From Posidonia oceanica (lineage: Eukaryota; Streptophyta; Magnoliopsida; Alismatales; Posidoniaceae): a DNA stretch of 64,000 bases. The stretch spans positions 47,006,001 to 47,070,000 of the forward strand of contig JAZBRS010000029.1 of the NCBI GenBank assembly GCA_037176725.1, given 5' to 3'. Below the pieces are notes generated by a model that had not been told where the DNA came from, did no database searches, and saw only the letters and a list, made by a program, of their open reading frames with translations. A program made the translations under genes and the position numbers. Below are positions 31,602 through 43,804 of this stretch, piece after piece (position 1 is the first letter of the stretch; the number at the start of each line of letters is the position of its first letter).

Positions 31602-32786
31602 GTGGGTAGGGGCTTGGGCCTGAGGTCTAGCTTGAAGGTGAACAGGGGCTTCAGCCTGAGGATGCCTGGCTAAGGTTGTTCCAAGTCTTGATGGTGGCGA
31701 AGTCAAGCGAGGTGAACCACTTGAGGGCCGGGCCGGTCAGACTCTTCTGGAACAGGCGGATCAGCAACCTCTCATCAGCCTAGAGCTGAACGAGATCTCT
31801 GCAGTACGCCTTCAGATGGGCAACAGGGCAACCTCTACCATTATATTTATAAAAGTCCAGGATAAGGAATTTCGGTGGGAGCACCCCCTATGGAAAGTAG
31901 CAGAGGTCCTGGATTTGGTAGGACTGGTGGTCAGCGCCCTGCACTAGACATAGTGCCTTTTCCAAAACGTCCATCCTATTATTGATGGGGTCTGGATTGG
32001 CTGCCAAAGGGAATGGGGCAGCTAGGGTAGGGACCACATACGCCGACTAGGTCACACCGAGGTGCTCCTCTGGATCCACCATTGCATCGCCTGGTGATGC
32101 GACGTGATGGCCGTCGTATCCATGCATGGGTGCAGTGTATGCTGGGATGCAAGCTTGGGTGGGAAACTGGTGATGCATGGGTAGGGATAGCTGGCATGTT
32201 ATGTAGTGGGTGGTGCAGAGTGCTGGAGCAATAGTTGCTACGTAGGCACGGTGCCGAGCAGCGGGCTTGTAGGGTACTATACTCCAACCAGCCCAAAGGA
32301 CTGGCTACCAGGTGGCGGAGTGATATGTTGTGCGGTGAGTGGTGCAAATGCAGGAGGCGGAGGCTGTGCCCCCATCGCCGAAGCAGTGAGTAGTTGGGAT
32401 GATGGTCTAGGCGGGGGTGTAGTGGAGAAAGCCTGAAATGTAGGAGTAGGTAGTAAGGGAACCTCAGGAGCAGCGGGAATGAAAGAAGGGCAAACAGATA
32501 GAGCCATGCCCTGCAGTCTTTGGGTAGTCTCCATCAGGTGCTGATACTACGCATCAGGCATTCCGTCAGTGGGAATACTGAGGTGCAGGACCAGCGGGGG
32601 ACCAGATCCAAAAGGTAAGGACACAGACTGTCTAGGAGATAGGGATCCTACAGCAAAGGTCGCCGTAGCAGAAGGGATGTCGAGAGCAACGTAGCCCTGG
32701 GACGGAGGGGTCAAAGGCACCTCCGGAGCACGAGTTGGGGTCATCAAGATGGGCTCAGTGATCGGATCCGGAGGGGCGTAGGTCTG
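31602..32786 (-). pseudogene. Gag fragment of element B, with internal deletion
   Basis: Matches element A gag from about 18640 down to 17530, then jumps at about 31655-31680 to the sequence matching about 16380. About 1.15 kb is therefore missing, including part of the gag fold and the Cys-His knuckle. In-frame TAG codons stand at 32547-32549 and 32277-32279, where A has CAG. It is cut at 32786 by element C and continues at 47130. Confidence 0.82.
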
Positions 32787-35700
32787 TGTAGTAATCCTGA
32801 ATTCCGATTGTCCACGCACGTTACCAAAGCTTGCGTGCACCGATCAAAATAGGCTCACTAGATGCAGCTGGATCCGAGGGAAGAAACTCGACTCGGAAAT
32901 GCTGGCAAAAGAAAAGAAAAGAGATGATAAGACAAAATCGGAGTCGCCACCAGGTCTATTGAATTGGAAGACAAGGAAAACCAAGGGTTAAGCATGAAAA
33001 GACATGCAAAATTGGATGCAAGGAGGGGCAAAGGGATGCGATGCTGAGCTAAGCTATGCTATGCTATGCTATGCTATGACTCATGCCTAGGATAAAGGAG
33101 AGGTCGATGCGAGCCAAGAGAAAGGGCAAGGACTCCTGTTACGCACGGGGAAGGTGTTAGGCACCCCCGATACGTCCGAGAGTCGGTCTTTCTTAGGCAA
33201 TCTCGTGCTAATGCAGGGAATGCTAGCCTAATCCATAAATGCCATAAATGCCTACCTGCTATGCATTGGAAATAAACGTGTTGTCTATGTGCTCAGCCAC
33301 GCTGCTAGTGTTCCGAACTGGGCGGACGTTGGTTCGTGAGAACTCCTAAGCAGTAAGCATCATAGCCCTATATGCTGATGCAGGCGAAAAAACAAAACTG
33401 CGGGGAAACCAAGCAATGCAAGCGATAAAGCAAAGCAGGAGCAGAAAATGGCGCAAAAATGCGGAAAACAATGCAAGGCAGGGAAAACGACGCAAAGAAC
33501 GAAAAACGATGCAAAGGGGTGCGGAAAACCATGCAAAGGAGCGGAAAAACGATGCAAACATGGAAAACGGGGCAAAGTGCGGAAAACGAGGCAAAGCGCG
33601 GTGCGAAACCAAAACAAAGGGTTAGGCAACATGCATAGGGGTTGCAGCAAGCCAAAGAAGCGAAAAAAAGCAGAAAACGGCGAGCGAAGCGAAATCAGCA
33701 TTTTAAAATGGCTGTCAGCCATCTGCAAGCATTGGATGCTGGTAACACCAGCGTCCAACGTTGGACGCTAGCATTGCTGGCGTCCAACACTTGCTGGAGA
33801 CAGACAGCATGCATTTTTGGAAAACCATGCATTCTAACTATATGGATGCAATACAGATGCAAATATGCAGCAAAATGGGTGCAAGGCATGCAGATCTAAC
33901 CTAACAGAGGATTAGAAGAGGGATCGGAGCAAGGAGCAAGCTAGAATCCAAGATCAAAGCATGCAGGTTGTTGGACTCCTGTAAGCTGGGCGTCCAACGT
34001 TAGATGCCAGAGTGGCTGGCATCCAACACAGACCAGAAGACAGAGGAGAGAAAGAAGCATACAAAAGCAAAATAAAAATGGGTACATGCATTTGGGCTAC
34101 TGGGGATGAGCATGAGGCAAACAAGCAAACAAGGGAGGCATAAAAAAAATAATCAGACCTTACCTGTGGCCAGTGCCAGGTCAGAGACGCAACCAGGTCG
34201 TTGGACGCAAGCTAGGCCAGCGTCCAATGTCGGACGCCAACACCAGTAGCGTACAACGCCCTGGGAGGCACAATGCACAAAAACATGCATAAACAAGCAA
34301 ATAATTTAATGGAAGCTTAAGAACAGTTGCTGAAGAAGCTAGACATGCATAAGAACACAGGAGATGAGCAAACAAGCAAGATCAGGGCATTATGCAAGTT
34401 TTAAACAGCAAGAGGAGGAGCCAGGACATTGGACGCTAGAGCCAGCAGCATCCAACGTTAGATGTTGAAGGCTCTGGCGTCCAATGGCCAAGGCATGCAG
34501 ACCTACCTGTTCTAAAAGGGGAGCTCAGCTCTAACCCCACCTACATACATGCAAATAAACCAAGGCATACCAGAGCAAAATAAACATCCACAGCAAACAT
34601 GGCAAGCATATAATCCAAGAGGACAAGATAAAAGGGAAGCATGCATAAGAATATAGGGTTAAAACTTGCAAAAAGGGAGCATGCAACTTAAGAAGATCCT
34701 AGCAAACCTAAGCATGCTTGCCATAGGGGCCAGGCATCTCAAAGCAAGCATGGATCATAAGAAAATATCAAGAAAAAGCATAGTGTAGGCATGGCAGCAA
34801 AGCAAAGCAAGCAGAGGTGTTGGACGCTAGGTGAACCAGCGTCCAATGTTGGCGCGGCCCACCCTAGGGTCCAACGCAGGCAAATGGCGGACTGATATCG
34901 GAGCATGCAAAGAAGATTCAAACAAGCATGGAATTGACAAACAGGCATGGCATAGCATCAGAGAACACTTAAGGAAGCATATAGCATGGATTTACAGAGA
35001 AACGAGCAATAACAAAGCATGGAACGTATTGCAACAAAAGCTATGCAAGAGGGGCTGTTGGACACCGACCTATGCCGCGTCCAACGTTGGACGCACCAGC
35101 TGGTGTGTCCAACACACTGAACTCCATCCTAGCCACAAATCGTGGCCAAAAGGATTAAGAAAAATGCAAAAATGCATGGGAAGGTTCACACTAGCATGCA
35201 TGACCTACAGTGATAGAGTGCTTACCTCATTGCGACCCGAGATGGTGTGTCGACCTCCTTCACCGACGCTGGGGAAGTGGACGACCAGCTGACTCCGGCG
35301 AGCTCGTGCGGGCTGCTGGAGGCACAGGAGAGGTCGACGAAGGGTCCGGGAGGAAGGTGGACACTTGGTCCCGCTCTGGAGGTGGAGAATTGCGGTGGAA
35401 AAGGGTTGTGCTAGTCTATGCGTCCTAAGGAAGATGGGTGCTTAGGGCTGTTTTGTTCAATGGGTGCATGGGTTCTAGTGCGGATGGTAGCGGATTCAGA
35501 GGAGAATTGGCAGGCTTTGGCTGGTGCTCTGGGTGTAAGGGAGCCACGAGGGATGGCAGGAGGGGTGTTGGCATGTCAATCGGCAGCGACGAAGCCGATG
35601 GTGGCTGACAGAGGCAGCAAATGGCAGTGAGGGCTTAGAGAGCGGGTAATCGGCTGAAATGGAGAAGAGATGGGTAGTAAGTGGTCTTTGGAAGGTAGTG

Positions 35701-36108
35701 GATGGCATGGAGTGGGAGAGGGGATGGGTAGTAAGTGCGGGAAGGTGGTGGAGTGGACGGGCGGTGAGCTGGAAGGGGCTGGACAGCCGCTGCTGTAGCC
35801 GAGCCGTTGGACGCTGGAATAGGACACGTCCAACGTTGGACGCTGGAATAGGACATGTCCAACGTTGGACACTGCCTATTCTAGCGTTCAAAGTGCTCAG
35901 TTGGCGAAAGGCTGCAAAAGGGCTTGGGCTTGGGCTAAAAAGTGAAAAAAGGTGTAAAAAGGCTTGGGTTGAGGCTTGGGATTTAGGTGAAGTTTTGGGC
36001 TAGAAAAGGGGTTGAAAAAGGGTTAGAAAAGGGATGCCATTCCAGAATCCACACGAGCCTGTAAAAGAAAACAACCATCTTCCAGGCTGTCAGAATGGGG
36101 TGTCTACA
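32787..36108 (-). repeat. 3' LTR of element C
   Basis: Minus-strand start TGTAGACACCCCATT at 36108, end GGAATTCAGGATTACTACA at 32787. It contains seven TTGGACGC inverted-repeat modules, a short tandem repeat at 33440-33610, and the conserved LTR hairpin at 33129-33169. No gene is seen. Confidence 0.93.
33736..35880. repeat. TTGGACGC / GCGTCCAA inverted-repeat modules in C 3' LTR
   Basis: Modules at about 33740-33792, 33968-34026, 34198-34262, 34428-34486, 34818-34880, 35056-35117 and 35805-35880. Each has two adjacent hairpins built from TTGGACGCT and AGCGTCCAA, often joined as the palindrome GCGTCCAACGTTGGACGC. The first four lie about 230 bp apart. The 5' LTR (44785-46880) repeats the pattern with independent base changes. 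Confidence 0.85.
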
Positions 36109-36124
36109 GATGCCCCTCCCTGAG
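36109..36124 (-). promoter_or_regulatory. Polypurine tract of element C
   Basis: Minus strand CTCAGGGAGGGGCATC directly before TGTAGACACC. It is identical over this run to that of element A. Confidence 0.88.
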
Positions 36125-36275
36125 TGAGGTCAAGCATAGCGAGACCGCTGCTCAGGGTAGACAAGACACCTTACCTGACGCCGGCAGGAGTGCAAATTGC
36201 TGTGGGCGTGAGTCACTTATCCGGCAGATGCACCGGAAATCATGACTCGATGCCACAATGCAAATGCAGATGCAA
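36109..36275 (-). other. Conserved pre-PPT block of element C
   Basis: Same block as at 4474-4640 and 57620-57780, with GGTGTCTTGTC, a GACTCACGCCCA stretch and GGTGCATCTGCCGG. Confidence 0.6.
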
Positions 36276-37724
36276 GATGCCAACAATGCAATGCATGCTA
36301 ATGCAGAGGTTAGTGCAAATGTTAGGTTAGATGTTAGTGCAGAACTAATATGCGATGCGAATGGCGACACTGAACTAGTATGAACTAGTGCGCGTGCGAG
36401 TGTTGTGCATGGGGAAATGCTATGCTAATGCATGGTGATTACTGGCACTAATGCCGATGCTGATGCATGGGGTGCTTGCTTGTAGAGTGCTATTGCTTGA
36501 GAGTGCTGGTGCTTGAATGCTTGCAGGTTCTGATGCTTGAGGTGAATGCTTGCTAATGCTTGTGAGTGCTAATGCTTGAGTGCTAGTGCTTGGATGCTAA
36601 TGCTTGAGAGTGCTAATGCTGTGCGTGCTTGTGCTAATGCTGGGGCAGTGCAGAGTGATGCATGGAGAAGAAGCAAGGGGTTCTACAGGGCCATGCGGCA
36701 ACTTGGCTGCTTGTCCAAGCTTGCACAGAAAGCTGGTCCGGGGGGGCTAACGCGCTTGCCGCTCGGGCAGGCTGCTAGTCCAGGGGAGACCAAGGGCCCT
36801 TGTCCGTTTGGGACAAGTAAAGTAAGCAGGAGCTCGCGAGGCCGCAAGAGGGAGAAAGTGCTTGCCTTCAGGCGAGGCAGCAGACAGGCAGAAGAGGTAG
36901 AAGGGGTAATGCAATGCAGGGGGTCCTAAGCAATGCGGGAAAGTGAATGCAAATTCAGATGAATGCAGACACTAGAATGCTGTGCAAATGGCATGCCTAT
37001 GCTAACGCTTACTGCGCTGAAACTCCTCTGGGGGAAGGCGGGATGGTACATGCACGTGAGAAAAGTGGAAATGAAATGCAATGCTGTCACTGGCCAATGC
37101 ATGTAGGCCAAGCAACGGGGGTGCCATTCGCAAAGCTCAGCTGTAGACGAATGGCGATGCAAGTGCATGGGATACCATAAAAAGTAAATATGCTAAAAGT
37201 AAAGCAAAGGATGTGCATGTAGCGGCGAGTACTAAAACACCTGGGAAAGCAGAATGCGGGAGTTAATGGAAGGACCACATAGGAGCAACAGTGCAAATAA
37301 GGGCACAATGCATGAGATGTTATGTTGTGGGATGCAAGGTATGCAGTGGAACGCCAGGCACGCAGAATTGAGAAAACGATCCTGGGTTACGCACTACTGC
37401 GGGCATCATCCCGAGCCGACAATGCTATAAAAAGAAGCATGCGGGCGACGAAGATGCTGCCTTAGGCAATACGCGAACCTAGGGTTCGGAACCTAAGCGC
37501 GCGATGCCCGTGTAATGATGAGATGCAGTACTAGGACTGACTCTACAAGGCATACAAAGGAGCTATATGATGCTATGCAATGCGAATGCTGTGAAATGTA
37601 GTGTACAACTAGATGGAACGCCGGGCACGTGAGACCGGGAAAATGATCCTGGTCGCGTGATGTCTGGGCGATGATGAAATGCTATTGCCATGCAACAAAA
37701 TGCTATTACACTAAGATGAAATGG
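36276..37724. other. Non-coding 3' region of element C
   Basis: Low complexity in 'gctaatgcttg' words (36380-36650), then mixed sequence, with 'gaacgccaggcacg...gatcctgg' occurring twice (about 37350 and 37618). No recognisable coding sequence. Confidence 0.6.
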
Positions 37725-38480
37725 GTGATAGGTTAACGGACCTATCGCCGGATGGTTAGGGCTATCTGCCTGTGGGGAGTTAACGGACTCACCACCGGAT
37801 AGTTGAGGCTATCAGCCCGATGGATGGTGACAGGCCAACGAGTCTGTCAGGCAAGAGGGGTGATTACAAGTGTGACAGCTTGTAACCACAAATGCAACGG
37901 GGATACCATACCTGAGGGTGTGGTAGAGGTCCATAGACACTCCCGTAACAGTTAGGGATGTCAGCCCAAATGCAGATGGAAATGGGATACCATGGGGTAG
38001 CTAAATATAGATGCTCTTGGTATCGGTGAACGATACCTGGGGGCAGCCGAAGTGCCCCTGGCATCAAAATGCAAGGCGGAGACAACACTAACGGGTTTGT
38101 CAACCGAGTAGTTAGGGCTACCAGCCTGAATGCAGTGAGATGGATGGAAAGGGCACACCGTGCAAAGTGCAATGATGGTGAGGGATGCAATGGAATAATG
38201 CAAATGCATGGTGATAAGTTAACGGACTTATCCCTGAATAGTTGGGGATATCATCCCATATGCAGCACGGATATGCGGGATGACATTTTAATGGGCATCA
38301 ACCGAGCAGTTAGGGCTGCCAGCCCGATGCAGAGGAATGCAGAGTGGTAGGTTAACGGACCCATTGCCGAGCAGTTAGGGCTGCCAGCCCGCATGCAGAA
38401 ATGATGGCACGATAAAATGATAGGTTGATGGACCCCTCGCCGAGCAGTTAGGGCTGCCATCCCAGATGCAGAAATGATGC
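37725..38480. repeat. Dual-hairpin repeats of element C, first group
   Basis: About nine dispersed units. The first hairpin has loop TTAACGGA and stems GATAGG/CCTATC (37728) or GATAAG/CTTATC (38213). The second has loop TTAGGG and stems GTAG/CTAC (38107), GCAG/CTGC (about 38305, 38372, 38445) or ATAG/CTAT (37799). Loops and the trailing CAGCCC are constant while stems change in pairs. The long GATACC hairpin pair lies within, at 37986-38065. Confidence 0.8.
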
Positions 38481-38499
38481 AGAAAGGAAACAGAAACCA

Positions 38500-39590
38500 A
38501 TCGTGATAGGCGTGCAATGGTCTCAGCGCGGGCATGCTTCGTGGTGTCACGAGGTGACAAACGAGGTACATGCCGGTCGTCACGAACCTACCCACGTGGT
38601 GGGCAGCAAAATTTGAAAAAGCGGAGCCTCTAAGCGAGGCAGGCAAAAATGCTCGTCCTTGGCTCCGATTTTCGAAAATAGGGAGAAAGAAAGAAGATAA
38701 AGATATATTACAGCATGCATGTTTTGGTGGCTTTGGACTCAAAGCAGTTGCCATGAGGATGTTTCTGCAGTTCCTGACTCAGGAGATCTCGATCCTTGAA
38801 CGACGCCATGCCGAGTTGTGGTCGATGGCTCTCTTTTTCACTCTTGGCTCGGAATGAGGCCTTGGCTTTGCAGAGTATAGCCTATGGCTGTAGGGTAGTA
38901 GAAGCGTTGGATGCAGCTTCCTAGCCTCCGTCTCAATTCTTCGGGGACCAGATACCGCTTTTGACGCTCACAGAATGATATTTCTTTTCCCCTCATGAAT
39001 GACTGGAGTTGCATCTAGCCTGCCAAGGGAGTAGAAATGTCTGCAGAGGAGATTGGAGCGTGCTGCTGCGCTCGGAGGGTGGGGCCAGGTCCTCCTGATA
39101 ATGTATCTCGTGCAGTTGCCAGTGTGGTGCTTGAAGCTGAAAGTTGAGGGGGCTTCGATGCTCGCCCGAGTCACTCCTCTCATGAGCGCCTTCTTTCTTC
39201 AACTTCTTTCTGCATTTTTCTTTTGTGCTCAGCATGCATATCAGGTTGTCATTCCTTTTGCTCACATGAGCTCTATTCTTTTGGATATGCATGTCTTCGC
39301 CCTCTTGGGGTAGTAGTCCCGAATGAGGCGTTAAGAGTTCAACTGATCGGCGTACACCCTCAGCCTCTGCAATGTGTCGATAGCCTCTGGCTATGCTCTG
39401 CTTTGCTTTGGTCCTCTCCATGATCGGTGGACTCTCTGGTTAAGATGGATCTCGCTTCGGGAGCATCGAGCTCAGAGAGACACTCCGTTCTGCTCTAGTC
39501 TCACTCTATAGCCACATATATGAGATGGCGCTGCTCGGGTGAAACCTACCTGAGACTGTCACTACTTGACATCCTCTAGGCGCTGGTTGT
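38500..39590 (-). other. Unrecognised region, possibly decayed coding sequence
   Basis: This GC-balanced, non-repetitive stretch sits where element A carries its DUF7745-like ORF. A minus-strand frame is open at 39421-38993 (142 codons, charged, no known motif), and a different frame is open just downstream to about 38860 (FCERQKRYLVPEELRRRLG). I cannot match either to a family. It could be a frameshifted remnant of an accessory ORF. Confidence 0.3.
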
Positions 39591-39886
39591 TTGTCCAAAG
39601 CCGGTTTCTGATTATACAGATGTTTGTGGGTTTTGTATATTTAGCAGGGGAAAGGACAAACATGTTTTTGGGTTTTGCATTGGTTTTGTATTTTTATGAT
39701 TTTTGTTTAGGAAAACATAAAAGGGAAAACCAGCAGAAAGGGGAAGAAAATATTTTTGCTGTTTTTTATTTTCTTGATTTTTTGGCTTTATGCTGTACAG
39801 GATGTAGGAAATGATATGTACATGCATTGCATGATGGCGGATATGTGCAGGATGATGGATGTGCATGCAAAGTGATTGATATGTGC
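39591..39886. other. T-rich spacer of element C
   Basis: T-rich on plus, A-rich in the element's sense. Similar in composition to 9205-9510 in element A. No gene seen. Confidence 0.5.
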
Positions 39887-40095
39887 AGATGATAAGTTGA
39901 CGGACTTATCACCGAATAGTTAAGGATATCAGCCCGTATGGTAAGTTGAAGGACTTACCGCCGAGCAGTTAGGGCTGCGAGCCCAGTGGTGATAGGTTAA
40001 CGGACCTATCGTCGGATAGTTAGGGGTATTAGCCCACGGATGCTGATAGGTTAATGGACCTATTGTCGGATAGTTAGGGGTATCAGCCCGCGAGG
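39887..40095. repeat. Dual-hairpin repeats of element C, second group
   Basis: Four units in a row, about 50 bp apart. First-hairpin stems are GATAAG/CTTATC, GGTAAG/CTTACC, GATAGG/CCTATC and GATAGG/CCTATT. Second hairpins are ATAG/ATAT, GCAG/CTGC, ATAG/GTAT and ATAG/GTAT. Three of the four first stems pair completely despite different sequence. Confidence 0.85.
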
Positions 40096-40256
40096 ATAAT
40101 GAATGCATGCAGGAGAAATGCAAGTTTTTTTTTTCTAAGGTTTTTTGTTGTTTTTATGCTTTTTATGATTTTTGACATGGCAAGAAAACACAAAAACAAA
40201 ACAAAACAAAACAAAAAGGAAAAGACAGTGCAGGAAACAAAAGAGAGGTAAGAGGG

Positions 40257-40265
40257 ACTTACCTG
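40257..40265 (-). promoter_or_regulatory. Candidate 5' splice site just after gag, element C
   Basis: CAG/GTAAGT on the minus strand, about 250 bp past the gag stop. Ogre elements are known to have an intron between the gag-protease and RT parts. This could be a relic of that arrangement, or chance. Confidence 0.35.
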
Positions 40266-40517
40266 TCAGCAACCTCGGGAGGGAGGTGCTGGGTCTGCCC
40301 CTACGCTGCTGATGCTGTCGGCAAGATCTACTGTTGGCAGTGCAGGGAGCACTGGGGCTACTGATGCTGGAGAAGGGGCTTACCTGGACGGTGTTGCGAT
40401 TGGGCTTGCTGTTGATTCTGCCGTTGCACTTCCGAGCGTCCCCTGGACAAACAGGGAGAGATAGGAAGAGGGGATTGTGCTGATGGGATCAGAAGGACCC
40501 ACCGGGGTAGAGGAGAC

Positions 40518-42710
40518 TCAAAGAAGATTGGGGTAAGCCCCTAGGGTTCCAACATCCTCAAAGCCTGTAGGCTCAGAAGAGGAAGGGCCAGCTACGCTAG
40601 GGTGTGTGAGTGCAGGTGCAGGTGTGTGAGTAGCCTCCTGCGGACTGACAACAAGGGTCCCATTATCAATCAGGTCCTGAACGACATCCCGGAGAGTGAG
40701 GCAATTATCCGTTGAATGCCCCGGGGCTCGATGGTAATCGCAATGCTTGCTCGCATCGTACCACCTCGGAAGAGGATTTGGTGGCAGGCGAGTTCTCGGA
40801 AGCCTCAGAAGCGACACAACCTAAGGAAAGACGGCGCTTAGCGGTTCACCAAGTGGGGTGAAGTTGCTCTTAGCACGGTGGACTCGTCTCTGCCTAGGCT
40901 GTCATCCTTGTTGAGCTAGTGCGACGTGATGCACCGGCTCAACGGTGACAGTGTGTGCAGTGGGTGCATAAATAGGCACAGGTGCTAGTGGAAAAGGATC
41001 TGGCTAACTTTCTGCAAAGGCAGGCACCTCAAGAGGATCAGTGCTTGCGGCGGCGTGCTGCTCGGAGCAGTCGGAAGCGGAGTTGTTGCTACTGTTGCTG
41101 CTGCGGCAGTTGCTAGTGCTGTCGGCCTATCTAGCCAATGCAGAAAGTGCGGGGAAATGCCCACTCTACAGTGAGCTTTCCATGCAGGCGCCAGCCCTAG
41201 TCAGCGATGCAAAACTAGTGATGTGCTGGATGCAAAGCAGAGTCCCAGTCGCTGGCAGCGCCCCTTTGACGATCATCTCGATAGAATCCTCCTCGGAGGG
41301 CCTATCTCTGACCTGGACAGCCGTGGAGTGCCAGCGACCGACATACTCCCTGAATGGCTCTTGGGGCCTCTGCCGGATGGCAACGAGATCCTCCCTCTTA
41401 GGGATCAAGTCGAGGTTGAAAGCATATTGCTCAAGGAAAGCCTGAGAAAGACCAGTCCAAGTTTGAACCATAGCCATGTTAAGGGACGTGAACCACGTGT
41501 GCGCAAGGCCGGTTAAACTCTTCTGAAACAGGCAGATAAGGAGCCTTTCATCAGCCCAAAGCTGAGAAAGGTCTCCGCAATATGCCTTCAGATACGAGAT
41601 GGGATAGCCTCTACCATCATATTTATCGAAGTCTGGGATGCGGAACTTCGAAGGGAGTGTGGCCTCGGGAAAGAGATAGAGGTCGCGAAATTGGTAAGGC
41701 TGGCGGTCCTAGCCTTGCACTTGACGAAGTGCTCTCTCTAGATTGCCCAACCTGGTAAGGAAGGCGTCTGAGGCTGCTGCTGTCGAGGGTTGTGCAGTAA
41801 AGGCAGGGACCACGTACGCAGTGCGAGTCGCACGAGAGTGCTCCTCCGGATCCACCGTCACGCCACCTGGTGTTGTAGCGTGAGGGCCAGCATACCCGTG
41901 CGAGGGTGCAAAGTGTGGTGCTATGAATGCAGGAGCTTGAACCTGATGCAAGGAAGATGGATGGATAATATGCTGTGTAGTGTAAGGTGCAGTACGGGGG
42001 AGCAGCAGCTGTTGCACTGGCACGGTGCTGGGCAATGGGCCTAAGGGGTGTTGTGCTCTTGCCAATCCAGAAGACTGGCCACTAGAGGAAGGAGTTGCAT
42101 GCTATGCAAGGTGCTGTGTAGGTGCAGGAGGCTGAAAATGCGCCGCCATCGCCGGAGCTATGAGGAGCCGGGGCGATGGAAAGGGCGGAGGTGCAGTGTA
42201 GTGAGCTTGCAGGGCTAGGGAGGGTGGCATCGAAACCTCAGGAGTTGGGCGGGAAGAGCAGGCCACAGTCAGGTCGAGTGCGAGAGCCATGCTTCGTAGC
42301 CTATCGGCCTTAGCCAATAAATGCCATGCTTGCAAGGCAGAGAACGCATCGACCGATGGGCCGGGGTGCAAGGAGGTATCCGCCAAAGGAGGCATGGAAA
42401 CCAAGGAAGCAACAGGAGTGGATCCTATGCAAAGGGCAGCCGCAGAAGGCTGGATTCCCGAGATGGGAAGGCTCTGGGATGGAACAGAAGGCGACGCTCT
42501 TGGAGCTCGAGTGGCGGTCACCGCGGTAGACTCGGTGACAAGCTCTAGGTCGGCTAGGGTCGACCTTTGGTCCTGATAAAGGGGCTGGGAGGTCTCCTGC
42601 ACTAGAAGTGGAGAGGAGACGGGGGATGCCAAAGCAAGGGAAGGAGAGACCGAAATCGGTACCTCTCTTGATGCCAATGAGGAAGGGGGCTCGCCGGTAT
42701 GCTAGGCCAT
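40518..42710 (-). pseudogene. Gag of element C
   Basis: Start ATG at 42710-42708, with a TAG as codon 3 (42702-42704). A Pro/Ser-rich N-terminus is followed by the retrotransposon gag fold at about 41700-41290 (KFRIPDFDKYDGRG, FQKSLTGLAHTWFTSL, WTGLSQAFLEQY). The knuckle CDYHRAPGHSTDNC lies at about 40742-40700, and the frame ends at a TGA at 40518-40520. Further in-frame stops are TAG at 42102-42104, 41709-41711 and 41166-41168 and three between 41165 and 40817, plus one TGA near 40904. There is no frameshift. It is clearly homologous to, but well diverged from, gag of A. Confidence 0.88.
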
Positions 42711-43804
42711 AGCGGACGGCGAGCGAAAGCGAAAAGGTCTGCAGCTGAAGGCAGGGACACAAGACCTAAGGAGAGCTACTGTCGGAGGCGACAGACAGCT
42801 CAAAGACAGGGACACTCAGAAACCTAGCTGAAGGAACCCACACCTACTTGCAAAACAAATAAACGCGTTAGAGGTTGGATGCAAAAAGAGTTATTAGGGG
42901 TGGCATGATGCAGATGTATGCCCTAATATGCGCTCTCTTACCATGCATGTCCCGGGTAGATGACCTACCAGGACGCACTCAGGGGTAATGGGATTATGCA
43001 GACTCCAAGCCAGAAGAAAGGTTCCCGTCTCGACCCTGCCAAAGCTCAGGTATAACGGGTGGCGCATTGGTGGCCTCGACCCTGCTAGAAGCATGGGTGG
43101 TACCCTCCAATAACACCGACGCGACCCCTGGACAAGGGGGAACAAACTGATCTACTTACACCACGCCAAAGTGTTGGGGGCAAGAGACTGGGACTATCCT
43201 TCTCAGACTGTGGGTTGACTCAGGTGAGAAGAATGCATGCTTTCTAAATGCTGATGCAAATGCTTTAGAGCGTTTTACTTGCGTTTTATTACCCAAGGGA
43301 AAAATTGCAAGTTTTGGCTCTAGTTGTGCTTAGATGTTATTGCTTTGCTTTATTGTGGCTTTTAGATTAAGCAAAAGGGGAGCAGACAAGTTTCTACTAT
43401 CCTAGGCATGGCATATGCAAAGGGGAGAGAAACAAGAAGTCATGGCATGCAAGCAATTCACACAACAAAGTAAAAAGCATGGGCATGGCATGTGCGAGTG
43501 TATGTGAACATGATAGTGAAGGAAAAACACTTATCTTATCAAAAGCAAGTATGCATGGTATGTGTAGGTGCAGTGACATTGCATTGGTGTAAAAGAAAGC
43601 ATTCATCATTCAAAAGGCATGCATGGTGTGCCAAGCAATTATTTAGACATGTGATGTAGGAAAATAGAGTAGCGCAAGCAATCATGGCATAAAGCAGGTA
43701 AATAAACAAGCAAGCAGGTAAGCAAGTAAAGCAGGCGAAAGCAAAAGGCAAGCAAAACACAGAAGCAAGAGGCAAGAAGGCCAAGGAAAAAGCCGGAGTA
43801 CTGC
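42711..43804 (-). other. 5' leader of element C
   Basis: Non-coding. The conserved leader block is at about 42925-43240 (copies at 19080-19425 and 47575-47900). The part nearest the PBS is 'aagcaa' low complexity, as in element A. Confidence 0.7.

Noticed and set aside
37728..38480. TTAGGG words suggesting interstitial telomere repeats
   Set aside because: The plant telomere repeat is TTTAGGG in tandem. Here TTAGGG is a single hairpin loop within longer units.
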